From NCBI RefSeq assembly GCF_012317385.1, contig NZ_CP051144.1, positions 2,728,001 to 2,792,000 of the forward strand: a stretch of 64,000 nucleotides of DNA, written 5' to 3'. This document shows, one piece after another, positions 1 through 10,455 of the stretch. The notes under the pieces are model-generated. The model saw only the letters and a program-made list of their open reading frames with translations, had not been told where the DNA came from and did not search any database. The stretch comes from Romboutsia sp. CE17 (lineage in GTDB: Bacteria; Bacillota; Clostridia; Peptostreptococcales; Peptostreptococcaceae). The translations under genes and the position numbers were made by a program. Positions within the stretch are counted from its first letter, which is position 1; each line of letters begins with the position of its first letter.

Positions 1-547
1 CTAACAATTTTAATACTTCTAATTGATGAGCTAAGTCTAAGTAAGTTGTAGGCTCATCTAGTATAAGTATATCTGTTTGTTGAGCTAGTGCCATAGCTAT
101 CCAAGCCCTCTGTCTTTGTCCTCCTGATAAAGCTTCCATAGGTCTATGTCTAAATTCTTCCATACCAGTTGATTTAAGTGCCCATGTTACTATGTCATTG
201 TCTTCTTTTTTCATTTTCCCAAAACCTTTTTGATGAGGGAATCTTCCATAAGATATTAATTCTTCTACTGTAAGTCCACTTGGTGCTTGTGGACTTTGAG
301 GAAGAACTGCCATAGTCTTAGCTAATTCCTTTGGACTTTGTTGTTTTATATTTATATTATTTACAAATATATCTCCGCTTTTTGGTTGTATTATTCTAGC
401 TATTGTTTTTAATATTGTAGATTTACCACAACCATTTGAGCCTATTATTGTAGTTATTTTACCTTTTGGTATATCTAAATTTAAATCTTTTACTATATCT
501 AAATTACCGTAAGAAATATTTAAGTTTCTAGTACTTATACAGTTCAT
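1..547 (-). CDS. Ferric-chelate ABC transporter ATP-binding protein (3' end cut by window)
   Basis: This is the cytoplasmic ATPase of a siderophore/haem-type iron importer (FecE/FhuC family), which hydrolyses ATP to drive the two permeases encoded upstream. Reading from ATG at 547, the Walker A motif GSNGCGKST is at residues 36-44, followed by the Q-loop (VLPQSPQAPSG), the ABC signature LSGGQRQRAW and Walker B with the catalytic glutamate (LILDEPTTYLDL). About 182 codons are present; the D-loop/H-loop end lies outside the window. An SD-like AGGAG lies just before the ATG. It is the last visible gene of the Fur-regulated operon that starts with the lipoprotein at 3650. The substrate cannot be read from the ATPase. 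Confidence 0.93.
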   Translation of the reverse strand, partial: MNCISTRNLNISYGNLDIVKDLNLDIPKGKITTIIGSNGCGKSTILKTIARIIQPKSGDIFVNNINIKQQSPKELAKTMAVLPQSPQAPSGLTVEELISYGRFPHQKGFGKMKKEDNDIVTWALKSTGMEEFRHRPMEALSGGQRQRAWIAMALAQQTDILILDEPTTYLDLAHQLEVLKLL

Positions 548-585
548 ATTTATCTCCTTTTAAATATAATTTTTATCTAATACTA

Positions 586-1599
586 TTAGTCCACTAACAT
601 TAGATAAATAAAATACGGAACACCTATTACAGCTACAACTATTCCCACAGGAATTTCCATAGGTGCAATTATATTTCTTGCTATGGTATCTCCTACTAAT
701 AGGATTACACTTCCTACTAAAGCTGCAGTAGGTATTAATTTAATATGTTTTGGTCCTACTAATTTTCTAGCTATATGAGGAGCAACTAATCCTAAAAATC
801 CTATACTTCCTGCCACAGATGTTGCAACCCCTGCTAATATTACAGAAAAAATTATTAATTTTATTCTTTCTTTTTCTACTTGTACACCTAAACCAGTAGC
901 CACTTCATCTCCCAAGTTTAGTGCATCTAAGTATCTCGATTTATATAATGTTAATAAAGTTACTACTAAAATAAATGGTAATACTGCTAATACATACTTC
1001 CAGTTAGTACCCCATATACTTCCATTTGTCCAAGCCATAACTCTATTAAATTCTTGTGTTGTAAACTTTAACTGGAATATTGTAAGTAATGATGTAAATG
1101 CTATATTTATCCCTATCCCTACTAATAATAATCTAGAAGAATTTATTCCTTTTTTCCAAGCAAGTACATATATTAAAAATGCTCCAAATAAAGCACCACT
1201 AAGTGCTACTATTGGCATTGTAAATATAGTAAAGTTGCTTACACCATCATATACATTTCCATTAATTAAAAAGATATATATTACTACAAATAATGCCGAG
1301 CCTGAGTTTATACCAAGTATACCAGAGTCTGCTAAGTCATTTTTAGTAACACCTTGAAGTATAGTCCCAGATACTGCTAAAGCCGTACCAACCAGTATTC
1401 CTAGCACTATTCTAGGTAATCTTAATTTAAATATAGCTATTTCTTGAGCCTTTGAGCCTTGTCCTAGTAAAGTTTGTATTACTTCTCCTGGGCTTATTGC
1501 TAAAGAACCTGTATTTAAACTAATTAAAAAAATACCAAATATCATAAGGATTAATATTGATATAATTAGTGTAAATTTTTTATTTTTACTTATCTTCAT
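586..1599 (-). CDS. Iron-chelate ABC transporter permease 2 (FecCD family)
   Basis: A 337-residue polytopic membrane protein of the BtuC/FecCD family, one half of the heterodimeric channel for ferric chelates. It shows about ten hydrophobic segments, the family motif LRLPRIVLGILVGTALAVSG near residues 58-78, and the coupling-helix region GSIGFLGLVAPHIARKLVG near residue 270, which contacts the ATPase. Length matches the family (about 330-340). The start is 3 bases from the stop of the preceding permease gene, so the two are translationally coupled. The order lipoprotein-permease-permease-ATPase is typical of fhu/yclNOPQ-type systems. Confidence 0.93.
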   Translation of the reverse strand: MKISKNKKFTLIISILILMIFGIFLISLNTGSLAISPGEVIQTLLGQGSKAQEIAIFKLRLPRIVLGILVGTALAVSGTILQGVTKNDLADSGILGINSGSALFVVIYIFLINGNVYDGVSNFTIFTMPIVALSGALFGAFLIYVLAWKKGINSSRLLLVGIGINIAFTSLLTIFQLKFTTQEFNRVMAWTNGSIWGTNWKYVLAVLPFILVVTLLTLYKSRYLDALNLGDEVATGLGVQVEKERIKLIIFSVILAGVATSVAGSIGFLGLVAPHIARKLVGPKHIKLIPTAALVGSVILLVGDTIARNIIAPMEIPVGIVVAVIGVPYFIYLMLVD

Positions 1600-1602
1600 A
1601 AT

Positions 1603-2616
1603 CTATTTTACATCCTTTCTAACAAGGTATATAAATACAGGTACTCCTAAAAGTGCTGTTAACGAACCTATTGGAGTTTCATATGGTGGGTTTATCATTC
1701 TTGCTAATATATCACTATATACTAATAAAACTGAACCTAATACCATTGAACTAGGTATAATGTATTTATAATCAGCACCTACTATTGCCTTTACTATTTG
1801 AGGAATTATAAGACCTACAAAAACTATATTACCTGCTACCGAAACAGATGCACCTGTTAATAATATTACTAATACTATACTTATAAACCTTATTTGATTT
1901 GTCTTTTGTCCTAAACCTATGGCAACTTCTTCACCTAAACTTAGTATAGTTATTTTAGGCGATAAAATAATTGCCCCTATTAAAGCAATACCTCCTACTA
2001 AGGATAACATTGCTATACTACTCCATTTTGCACCAGTTACTCCACCTGATATCCAAAAGCTAAGCTGTTGAGATAAGTTAAAGCACATTGATATACCCAT
2101 AGCTAATGATATTAATAATGTACCTAATGCAGTTCCTGCAAGTGCAAGTTTAACAGGGTCTACCTTTCTTATACTTCTAGAACTTACAAAATAAACTAAA
2201 AATCCACTTATACTTGCTCCTAAAAATGCAAACATCATCATGGAAAAACTGCTCATTATTAAGTTTGGATTTAATCTTTGTAATACAAATGCTACTGCTA
2301 TCATAAATGTAGCACCTTGTGTTATACCCATTACAGACGGTTCTGCTATTGGGTTTCTAGTTATACCTTGCATTATGGCACCTGCTACTGATAAAAATCC
2401 TCCTACAAGTGCTGCTGCAATAGCTCTAGGTATTCTTACATCTCTAATTATTTTAGTGTTTATATTATCGCTATCGTGAAAAATGCTATTAATTATTGTT
2501 GATATGTCTATATTCTTTGCTCCTAAAGAAATAGATGTTATTATTCCTATTACAAGTAATATTAGACCTATAATCATAAGCAAACATGCTGCTTTTTTTC
2601 TATTAATCTTTTTCAT
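1603..2616 (-). CDS. Iron-chelate ABC transporter permease 1 (FecCD family)
   Basis: A 337-residue FecCD-family permease, partner of the gene that follows 3 bases downstream. An N-terminal helix follows the basic start MKKINRKKAA; the conserved stretch IRDVRIPRAIAAALVGGFLS is near residues 58-77, and SVAGNIVFVGLIIPQIVKAIVG near 260-280 is the equivalent of the ATPase-coupling loop. It is separated from the upstream lipoprotein gene by 83 bases that contain a strong hairpin (2648-2688), which probably lowers permease expression relative to the binding protein. Substrate unknown; a ferric siderophore is most likely given the Fur box. Confidence 0.93.
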   Translation of the reverse strand: MKKINRKKAACLLMIIGLILLVIGIITSISLGAKNIDISTIINSIFHDSDNINTKIIRDVRIPRAIAAALVGGFLSVAGAIMQGITRNPIAEPSVMGITQGATFMIAVAFVLQRLNPNLIMSSFSMMMFAFLGASISGFLVYFVSSRSIRKVDPVKLALAGTALGTLLISLAMGISMCFNLSQQLSFWISGGVTGAKWSSIAMLSLVGGIALIGAIILSPKITILSLGEEVAIGLGQKTNQIRFISIVLVILLTGASVSVAGNIVFVGLIIPQIVKAIVGADYKYIIPSSMVLGSVLLVYSDILARMINPPYETPIGSLTALLGVPVFIYLVRKDVK

Positions 2617-2647
2617 CTATCCTCCCATAAATTTATCTATAAATACG

Positions 2648-2688
2648 AATAGTAGGTGAAGATCTATATATAGCTTCCACCTACTATT
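2648..2688 (-). terminator. Intercistronic hairpin between lipoprotein and permease genes
   Basis: An 11-bp arm (2648-2658, AATAGTAGGTG) is matched by CACCTACTATT at 2678-2688, with further partial pairing inside. It lies between the binding-protein stop (2700) and the permease start (2616). No long U-run follows on the minus strand, so it looks like an attenuator or a 3'-stabilising stem rather than a full terminator. Confidence 0.6.
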
Positions 2689-2699
2689 TTATTTATATA

Positions 2700-3650
2700 T
2701 TATTTTACAAGTTCTTCCTTAATTGTATCTAATTCTAATAATCTTCCTATTGGATTATATGCTTGGCTGAAGTGTGGACTTTGATTTAAGAATATTACAT
2801 TTCCTTCTTTTACAGCCCTTATTTGGTTCCATACAGAACTATTTTCTAATTCAGCTTTATCAGATTCACTACCTATAATTATTAAATTATCAGCATCTAT
2901 TTCAGCTAAACCTTCCATAGTAACTTTAGGTAATTCTATTGAATCTTGTCCTGGCATATTTTCAGGTTGCTTAAGATCTAAATCTTCTTTTAATACTGTT
3001 CCTAATCCAGCATTAGTGAATGCATAGAATTGACCATTTGCTAAATCTGTTGATAATACTGCGTAAGTTTCATCTTCACCTCTTGCAGTTTTTATTTCTT
3101 TACCTATTGTTTCAGCTTTTGCATAGTAAGTATCTAACCATGCTTGAGCTTCTTCTTCTTTATCAAATATATCAGCTACGTCCATTAATTTAGCTTCCCA
3201 GTCATTGTATTCATCATCTAACATAACTACTGGTGCTATTTCTTTTAATTGGTCATATATTTTTTCTTGTCTTGGTGCCATTATTATTAAGTCTGGATTT
3301 AACCCAAGTATTGATTCTATATCAGCAGTATCCATCATAGAATGTCCTACTACTTTAGCGTTTCCTAATTCTTCTTGTACATATGCCGGCACTGAATCTG
3401 TATTATATGAATCAACGTTAGATGTACCTACTGGAGTATATCCAAGTACTACTAACTCTTCACTGTTTCCTGATATATCTACTATTCTTTCTGGATTAGC
3501 TGGTATTTCAACTTCTCCTTTTGCAGAGTTCACTATTCTTGTTTCTTCACTTGCATTATTTGAATCATTTTTATTATTTGAACATCCTGTTAATATCCCG
3601 ATAGACATTGTCGCTACCGTAAGTAATGTTATTAATTTTCTCTTTCTCAT
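2700..3650 (-). CDS. Iron-chelate-binding lipoprotein of the ABC importer
   Basis: A 316-residue extracellular solute-binding lipoprotein (FhuD/FepB type, Peripla_BP_2 fold). A basic start and hydrophobic segment are followed by the lipobox ILTGC, so the mature protein begins at Cys23 and is followed by an Asn/Ser-rich linker (SNNKNDSNNASEE). The two lobes are joined by a long helix; typical segments are RIVDISGNSEELVVLGYTPV and the DLIIMAPRQEKIYDQLK region. It is the first gene of the operon, downstream of a consensus-like sigma-A promoter and a Fur box, with SD AAAGGAAGGA before the ATG. It captures a ferric chelate outside the cell and passes it to the permeases. The specific chelate cannot be told from sequence. 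Confidence 0.93.
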   Translation of the reverse strand: MRKRKLITLLTVATMSIGILTGCSNNKNDSNNASEETRIVNSAKGEVEIPANPERIVDISGNSEELVVLGYTPVGTSNVDSYNTDSVPAYVQEELGNAKVVGHSMMDTADIESILGLNPDLIIMAPRQEKIYDQLKEIAPVVMLDDEYNDWEAKLMDVADIFDKEEEAQAWLDTYYAKAETIGKEIKTARGEDETYAVLSTDLANGQFYAFTNAGLGTVLKEDLDLKQPENMPGQDSIELPKVTMEGLAEIDADNLIIIGSESDKAELENSSVWNQIRAVKEGNVIFLNQSPHFSQAYNPIGRLLELDTIKEELVK

Positions 3651-3688
3651 TTTTGTATCCTTCCTTTGTATGTTATTATCAATCCTTA

Positions 3689-3707
3689 GTTAATGATAAT
3701 CATTTTC
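3689..3707 (-). promoter_or_regulatory. Fur box
   Basis: The 19 bases at 3689-3707 match the consensus GATAATGATAATCATTATC at 17 positions. The site sits just downstream of the predicted transcription start of the iron-importer operon, where bound Fe-Fur would block transcription. The position and the type of operon support the call. Confidence 0.85.
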
Positions 3708-3724
3708 GTTGTATGTGTATTTTT

Positions 3725-3752
3725 ATTATACCTCTTTTTTTATATTAGTCAA
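3725..3752 (-). promoter_or_regulatory. Sigma-A promoter of the iron-importer operon
   Basis: On the minus strand TTGACT (3747-3752) and TATAAT (3725-3730) are 16 bases apart. The start would fall near 3718, directly before the Fur box. The rest of 3753-3870 is AT-rich and shows no gene. Confidence 0.75.
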
Positions 3753-3874
3753 TATATTTTTTAAAATTATATTTATATTTTTATTATTTTTTTTAGATAT
3801 TTTCACACAATTTATGTCGAATTAAATTATTCACAATATACTTATACCTCATTTTTATATTTTTACACATAAAA

Positions 3875-3923
3875 AAGAGTTTTATTAGAATAAATTAAAA
3901 ACATTATGCCTAATAAAACTCTT
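3875..3923 (-). terminator. Terminator after purA
   Basis: The arms AAGAGTTTTATTA (3875-3887) and TAATAAAACTCTT (3911-3923) form a 13-bp stem with a 23-base loop, followed on the minus strand by a run of T. It lies 20 bases after the purA stop. Confidence 0.75.
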
Positions 3924-3942
3924 AAAATTTAATTGTTATATT

Positions 3943-5265
<1,323 letters not shown>

Positions 5266-5493
5266 TTACTTGTTTATTCTATCAAACATTCGCTACATTT
5301 TCAAACATTTTTATAGTATTCAGTTTTTTAATATGTGTTTATATAATTTAATTCTATATATTATACGATTCTTCTAATATAGAATTTTTATTCTTTTAAT
5401 TTATTTGTTTATCATTCCTTTTTATGGATATATATACTACTAATTACATTCAACACATTTTATCCTATTAACTAATTTACATTTGTAAATATT

Positions 5494-5539
5494 AAAAGCT
5501 GTATAAAACTATCAATTTTACTAGTTTTACACAGCTTTT
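5494..5539 (-). terminator. Bidirectional-looking terminator after dnaB
   Basis: A 17-base arm (5494-5510, beginning AAAAGCTGTATAAAACT) pairs, with one mismatch, with 5523-5539 (AGTTTTACACAGCTTTT) around a 12-base loop. The U-run is better on the plus strand than on the minus strand. It lies between purA and the DnaA-box cluster. Confidence 0.55.
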
Positions 5540-5544
5540 TCTAC

Positions 5545-5676
5545 TTATCAACAGTTATCAACAGACGTTCTGTGGATAGTGTGGATAATACTTCGTCTAT
5601 TTTCCAATCTTTATTTATAATTTCTGCCAAATATCCACATAAATATTTTTTTATAGAAAATTTGTTCTGTGGATAT
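5545..5676. other. DnaA-box cluster downstream of dnaB
   Basis: Six 9-mers match or nearly match the DnaA box TTATNCACA. TTATCAACA occurs at 5545-5553 and 5555-5563. On the minus strand are CTATCCACA (5571-5579), the perfect TTATCCACA (5580-5588) and ATATCCACA (5668-5676). ATATCCACA is also at 5631-5639 on the plus strand. The spacing of the first four is tight (9-16 bases). The cluster fills the 3' flank of dnaB, about 21 kb from oriC. The remaining part of the 5233-5685 gene-free stretch holds the purA upstream region and a terminator. Confidence 0.75.
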
Positions 5677-5685
5677 TTATTAGTA

Positions 5686-7014
5686 TTACATATCTCTAGC
5701 TTTATCTGCAAATTTTTGAACTTCTCCTAGCCAAACTAATTCTACTGAACCAGTTTCACCATGTCTATTTTTCGCAATTAATACTTCACCTATATTTTTA
5801 CGTTCTGAATCTGGATGATAATACTCATCTCTATATAAAAACATAACTATATCTGCATCTTGTTCTATTGATCCAGACTCTCTTAAGTCTGATAGCATCG
5901 GTCTATGGTCAGCTCTTTGCTCAGGTGCACGCGATAACTGAGAAAGTGCTACTACAGGACAATTTAACTCTTTTGCTATTATCTTTAGTGATCTAGATAT
6001 TTTAGCTATTTCTTGTTGTCTACTTTCATTATTACCTTCACCCTCCATAAGCTGAAGATAATCTATAAGTATTAAATCTAGACCCTTTTCTATTTTTAGC
6101 TTTCTACACTTAGATCTTAATTCTGATATTTTTATACCAGGAGTATCATCTATATGTATATTAGCATTTGATAAAACAGCCATCGCATCAATTATCCTTG
6201 GCCAATCATTCTCATCTAAAGTACCCGTTTTTATCTTCTTTAACTCTACATGAGATTGAGCTGCTAGCATACGCTGTACTAATTGATCCTTAGACATCTC
6301 CAAACTAAATACCGCTACAGATGCATCTCCTTTTAAAGCTGCATTTTGGACTAAGTTTAAAGAAAATGCAGTTTTACCCATTGCAGGACGAGCTGCTATT
6401 AATATTAAGTCAGTTCTTTGAAGCCCATTTATTTTTTTATTTAAATCTTTAAATCCTGTTGTTATGCCCGTTACATCACTTTTATTAGTGTATAATTTTT
6501 CAATCATATCATAGGCATCTACTAAAACCTCGTTTATAGACTTAAAGTCATCACTAGCTTTTTCTTGGGATATATCAAATATTCTTTTTTCTGCTTTTTC
6601 TAGAACTTCTTCTACCTTTACAGAATTTTCATATCCTAAATTTATTATATCATTAGATGCTTTTATAAGCTGTCTAAGCACCGACTTCTCTTTTACTATA
6701 TCTGCATAGTATTTAACATTAGAAGTTGTAGGCACTATTGTAGAAAGACTTGTTATATAACTTATTCCTCCAACATCATCTAGATGTCCCTGTTTTCTTA
6801 ATTCTTCTGTCAAAGTGATTAAATCTATCGGCTCATTCTTGTTACTTAACTTAAGCATGCATTCATAAATAATCTTGTGCGCTTCTTTATAAAAATCACT
6901 TGGTCTTATAGTTTCACTGACTGTTATTATTGCATCCTTATCTAATAATATAGAACCTAATATAGATTGTTCTGATTCCACACTATGGGGAGGTATTCTC
7001 GTTACGTCTTCCAT
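5686..7014 (-). CDS. dnaB: Replicative DNA helicase DnaB
   Basis: The hexameric 5'-3' helicase that unwinds the fork and interacts with primase (called DnaC in Bacillus subtilis). The protein has 442 residues, the usual length. The N-terminal primase-binding domain (IPPHSVESEQSILGSILLD) is at residues 7-25. The RecA-like domain has Walker A ARPAMGKT at 208-215, Walker B LDLILIDYLQLM, and the KNRHGETG stretch near the C-terminus. No intein is present. Start ATG at 7014 with SD GAGGTGA. It lies 23 bases after rplI, as in many Firmicutes, and is probably cotranscribed with rplI and the gdpP-like gene. Confidence 0.97.
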   Translation of the reverse strand: MEDVTRIPPHSVESEQSILGSILLDKDAIITVSETIRPSDFYKEAHKIIYECMLKLSNKNEPIDLITLTEELRKQGHLDDVGGISYITSLSTIVPTTSNVKYYADIVKEKSVLRQLIKASNDIINLGYENSVKVEEVLEKAEKRIFDISQEKASDDFKSINEVLVDAYDMIEKLYTNKSDVTGITTGFKDLNKKINGLQRTDLILIAARPAMGKTAFSLNLVQNAALKGDASVAVFSLEMSKDQLVQRMLAAQSHVELKKIKTGTLDENDWPRIIDAMAVLSNANIHIDDTPGIKISELRSKCRKLKIEKGLDLILIDYLQLMEGEGNNESRQQEIAKISRSLKIIAKELNCPVVALSQLSRAPEQRADHRPMLSDLRESGSIEQDADIVMFLYRDEYYHPDSERKNIGEVLIAKNRHGETGSVELVWLGEVQKFADKARDM

Positions 7015-7037
7015 TTAAATCACCTCGAGCATACAAT

Positions 7038-7487
7038 CTATTGTTTTTCTTTTACATCTACTCTTATTTTTGTAACAACCTTTTGATGTATTTTTATTTC
7101 AACAAAAGTTGAACCTAAAACTCTTATTGGTTCTTCTAATAATACTTTTCTTTTATCAACTACTACTTCGTGTTGCTTCTTCAATTGTTCAGCTATATCT
7201 TTAGAAGTTATTGAACCAAATAATCTTCCGCCTTCTCCAGCTTTAGAATATATTACTATATTCATTTCTTCCATTTTCTTTCCTAATTCTACAGCTGCTT
7301 CATATTCTTTTTGAGCTTTATTTTCTATTGCTTTATTTTTTTCATTTAGTTCCTTCATAGCAGTGTTATCTGCTACTACTGCCATCTTCTTAGGTAGTAA
7401 GAAGTTTCTTGCATAACCATCACTTACTTCTTTTACTTCTCCTTTTTTACCTGTACCCTTTACATCTTTTAATAAAATTACTTTCAT
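7038..7487 (-). CDS. rplI: 50S ribosomal protein L9
   Basis: A 149-residue L9 protein that binds 23S rRNA at the base of the L1 stalk. The N-terminal RNA-binding lobe begins [20 protein letters not shown], followed by the [11 protein letters not shown] signature near residues 26-36; a long connecting helix (residues 40-75, Lys/Glu/Ala-rich) leads to the C-terminal lobe. The start directly abuts the stop of the gdpP-like gene (7488), and its SD (GGAGGAAG) lies in that gene's end, so translation is coupled. It is the usual gdpP-rplI-dnaB block. Confidence 0.97.
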   Translation of the reverse strand: MKVILLKDVKGTGKKGEVKEVSDGYARNFLLPKKMAVVADNTAMKELNEKNKAIENKAQKEYEAAVELGKKMEEMNIVIYSKAGEGGRLFGSITSKDIAEQLKKQHEVVVDKRKVLLEEPIRVLGSTFVEIKIHQKVVTKIRVDVKEKQ

Positions 7488-9482
7488 CTATTCTTCCTCC
7501 TGTAAGTACTCTTGTATTATTTCATACACCTCTTTGTATGCATCTTCTAGGCTAGAATTTTCAATTTGTGCTCCAGCTATATCTAAGTGACCTCCGCCAC
7601 CTAGTTTTTCCATTAAAACTTGGACGTTTATATGTCCAAATGACCTTGAACTTATAAATACTGTTTCATTCTTTCTTCCTAGGACAAAAGATGCTTCTAT
7701 GCCTTTTACACTTAACAATTCATCTGCTGCTTGAGCAATTACAACATTTATATTTTCTATTTCTCTATCTGAATATGCTAAGGCAATTCTATTGTCTATT
7801 ACTTTGGAATTTTTTATAATATCAGCTTTCGTTATAAAGTCTTGTACATCCGAGTTAAACATCTTCTTAACTTCTACAGTATCAGCACCCATTTTTTTCA
7901 AATAAGAAGCCGCTTCAAATGTTCTTACTCCAGTTTTAAATGCAAAGTGCTTTGTATCTAGAATTATACCTGCTAAAAGGCCCTCTGCTGTTATTTTATT
8001 TATTTTTACGTTTTCTTCCATATATTGAACTAATTCTGTAACCATCTCACAAGTTGATGATACATATATTTCGTGGAATAATAATACTGCATCATTTATA
8101 AATTCTACACCTCTTCTATGGTGATCTATAACAACTATTTTTTTAGTCAATCCTAAAAGTTCTGGGCACTCTGTATATCCAGGTCTATGTGTATCAACAA
8201 CAACTACAAGTGTATTCTTATTACAATTTCTTATAGCATCATCTTTATTTATAAATATATTATTGTAGTACTCTTGATTTTCTAATCTTTTTACAAATTC
8301 GTCTATTGATTCATTTGACGAATCTAGTACTATATTTGCTTCTTTATTGCATGATTTACATATATCATAAATCCCTACAGCAGAACCCATAGCATCCATG
8401 TCCGGATATTTATGTCCCATTATATATACTTGACTGCTTCCTAATATAACTTCTCTTAAAGCATGTCCTATCAGCCTTGATTTAACTTTTGTTGTTTTTT
8501 CAACAGCTTTAGATTTACCACCATAAAATGCAAACTTATCTTCAGTTTTTATAACAGCTTGATCTCCACCTCTACCTAAGGCTAAATCTAAAGCACTATT
8601 TGCAAGTTTAAAGTTTTCATTTACTGTTTCTCCATCTATACCTACACCTATACTTATTGTTACAGGTAGACTATTTCCATGGTTTATATTTCTTATATTA
8701 TCTAAAATTGCAAATTTACTTTCTTCTACTTCATTTAACTCTTTTTTGTTCATTATTAATATAAACTTATCTTTTGATGTTCTTTTCAATGCACTTTTGG
8801 TGTTAGTTTCCAAAGATGTTAACATTTTTTCTATTTCTAAGTTTATTAAAGGTCTGTTTTCTTCACTTGTACTCTTTAATACTTCATCATATCCATCAAC
8901 TTGAATCAACATAATTACATTTTTCTCTTCATTATATTTTTTTTCAAGTTCTAAATAGTCTGTTTTATCTAACCAATAGAGCATCATTAAATACTTCGCA
9001 TTTTTTTCTTGCTCATTTTTTATTACATTATAAACTACTGTATATTCTCTATCCTTATATTTTACCTCTGTATACAATTCCTTGTTTTCATTTAGTACTT
9101 TTCTAAGGTTTAAATTTTTTATTATACTATCTATGTTTATACCTAATAAATCAGCTGACTCTGTCATTTTATAGAATTTATTATTGTACCATGATATAGT
9201 TCCATCAAACTCAAGTATACATAGAGGTATAGGAAGATTCATTATAGCCTTTTTGGTTGTCTCATCTATATCTAAAGATAAGTTTTGAATATATTTAGTC
9301 CATTCTTTTTTTCTAATATTAGCTATTCTCCAGTTATGAAAGACTATATATATAAAACCAAAGAAAAATAAACAACCTACATATAAATTATAGAAAAGTA
9401 GTAAAGTACTTGTTATTCCTATAATTATTATATATATATTTATTTCTGGCATATTTATTTTAAAACTTGGTTTACTCCTCAT
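7488..9482 (-). CDS. gdpP: Cyclic-di-AMP phosphodiesterase, GdpP/YybT type
   Basis: Membrane-bound DHH-DHHA1 phosphodiesterase that hydrolyses c-di-AMP to pApA, controlling potassium and cell-wall homeostasis. The 664 residues contain two transmembrane helices (about 16-50), a PAS-like domain (about 80-170), a degenerate GGDEF domain (about 185-315) and the catalytic part. The DHH metal ligands are all visible: H357, D361, D363 in GHKYPDMDA, D430 in VVDTH, D453-H454-H455 in IDHH, and D509. The DHHA1 motif GGGGH is at 628-632. All catalytic residues are kept, so it is probably active. It is transcribed with rplI and follows the YybS-like gene by 10 bases. Confidence 0.94.
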   Translation of the reverse strand: MRSKPSFKINMPEINIYIIIIGITSTLLLFYNLYVGCLFFFGFIYIVFHNWRIANIRKKEWTKYIQNLSLDIDETTKKAIMNLPIPLCILEFDGTISWYNNKFYKMTESADLLGINIDSIIKNLNLRKVLNENKELYTEVKYKDREYTVVYNVIKNEQEKNAKYLMMLYWLDKTDYLELEKKYNEEKNVIMLIQVDGYDEVLKSTSEENRPLINLEIEKMLTSLETNTKSALKRTSKDKFILIMNKKELNEVEESKFAILDNIRNINHGNSLPVTISIGVGIDGETVNENFKLANSALDLALGRGGDQAVIKTEDKFAFYGGKSKAVEKTTKVKSRLIGHALREVILGSSQVYIMGHKYPDMDAMGSAVGIYDICKSCNKEANIVLDSSNESIDEFVKRLENQEYYNNIFINKDDAIRNCNKNTLVVVVDTHRPGYTECPELLGLTKKIVVIDHHRRGVEFINDAVLLFHEIYVSSTCEMVTELVQYMEENVKINKITAEGLLAGIILDTKHFAFKTGVRTFEAASYLKKMGADTVEVKKMFNSDVQDFITKADIIKNSKVIDNRIALAYSDREIENINVVIAQAADELLSVKGIEASFVLGRKNETVFISSRSFGHINVQVLMEKLGGGGHLDIAGAQIENSSLEDAYKEVYEIIQEYLQEEE

Positions 9483-9492
9483 TTCTACCCTC

Positions 9493-10449
9493 CTAAGTGG
9501 ACTTATAGCTTCTTACCCTTCTAAAGTCAATAATACTATCTAGCATACCTATAAGTGATATCCCCATAGTACCAAATATACCTATAAGTAAGCCTGATAC
9601 TAAAATATTTTTTCCTGTACCTTGCTTTAACCACTTTTTAATATAGTAAATAGATACTGCGATACCTTGGACTATAAACATAAAATTAAATACCATTTGT
9701 AAGTTAAACATTATTGAATCTGTATATAAACCTATATTCATAAATCCTAATAATAGAACTATTAAGTATAGTGCAAATGATGTCCCTACAGCATTTCCTG
9801 GTAAGTAAAAATCTTTAAATGTAGGTTTTGCTAAATTCAGCATTTTAGTTCTCTTTAACATAAATACCTCTAAATAATATGTTATAAATGCTGCTATTAA
9901 TCCTTTTAAAAACAACATTGTTGGTATCATATTCTTAGCTAAAATTAAAAAATCTTCCATATTTATATTTTTATATAAATCAATATTCATTTCTTGCATC
10001 ATTTTTACTTGATCATTAAAACTAGAAGATATTAAATTTGTGAACTCGTCAATTATATTGATTTTAAAAATTACTTGTGCAAAAACATAAAAAGCTATTG
10101 TACAGATTACAAAAGCAATTGTTCCTCCATATATAGGTTCAAACTTATTACTATTTTCATTGTTTATATTATGTTTAGCTAAGTTACCTATAATTAACCC
10201 TGGAATTATGCTCATTATACATGTACTTGTTGAGTATATAGGATCTACAGTAAACATAACCACAAAAAATGTTATTATTAGTGATAAAAAAGCATATTTT
10301 CTTTCGAATAAAGTTCCTATTATTGCGTATGGAACAGGTATTGCTAGTGCAAGTATTCCTAACATTGGAACATATACCGATAATAACACTAATATTATCC
10401 CTAACGTGACTATCATTGCTGCTCTAGATAGTCCAAAATTTTTACTCAA
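9493..10449 (-). CDS. YybS-like membrane protein (DUF2232)
   Basis: A 318-residue protein with about eight hydrophobic segments, beginning MSKNFGLSRAAMIVTLGIILVL and rich in Ile, Leu, Phe and Met. Its place next to the gdpP-like gene is the conserved yybS-yybT arrangement of Firmicutes, and its look fits the DUF2232 family. The molecular function is not established; the family resembles integral membrane transporter subunits (an ECF-S-like fold has been suggested). It is probably cotranscribed with the MazG-like gene upstream (6-base gap). Confidence 0.8.
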   Translation of the reverse strand: MSKNFGLSRAAMIVTLGIILVLLSVYVPMLGILALAIPVPYAIIGTLFERKYAFLSLIITFFVVMFTVDPIYSTSTCIMSIIPGLIIGNLAKHNINNENSNKFEPIYGGTIAFVICTIAFYVFAQVIFKINIIDEFTNLISSSFNDQVKMMQEMNIDLYKNINMEDFLILAKNMIPTMLFLKGLIAAFITYYLEVFMLKRTKMLNLAKPTFKDFYLPGNAVGTSFALYLIVLLLGFMNIGLYTDSIMFNLQMVFNFMFIVQGIAVSIYYIKKWLKQGTGKNILVSGLLIGIFGTMGISLIGMLDSIIDFRRVRSYKST

Positions 10450-10455
10450 TTAGAA

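Noticed and set aside
3205-3693. 162-codon open frame opposite the iron-binding lipoprotein gene
   Set aside because: It is the antisense shadow of a well-supported gene and has no ribosome-binding site or family resemblance.
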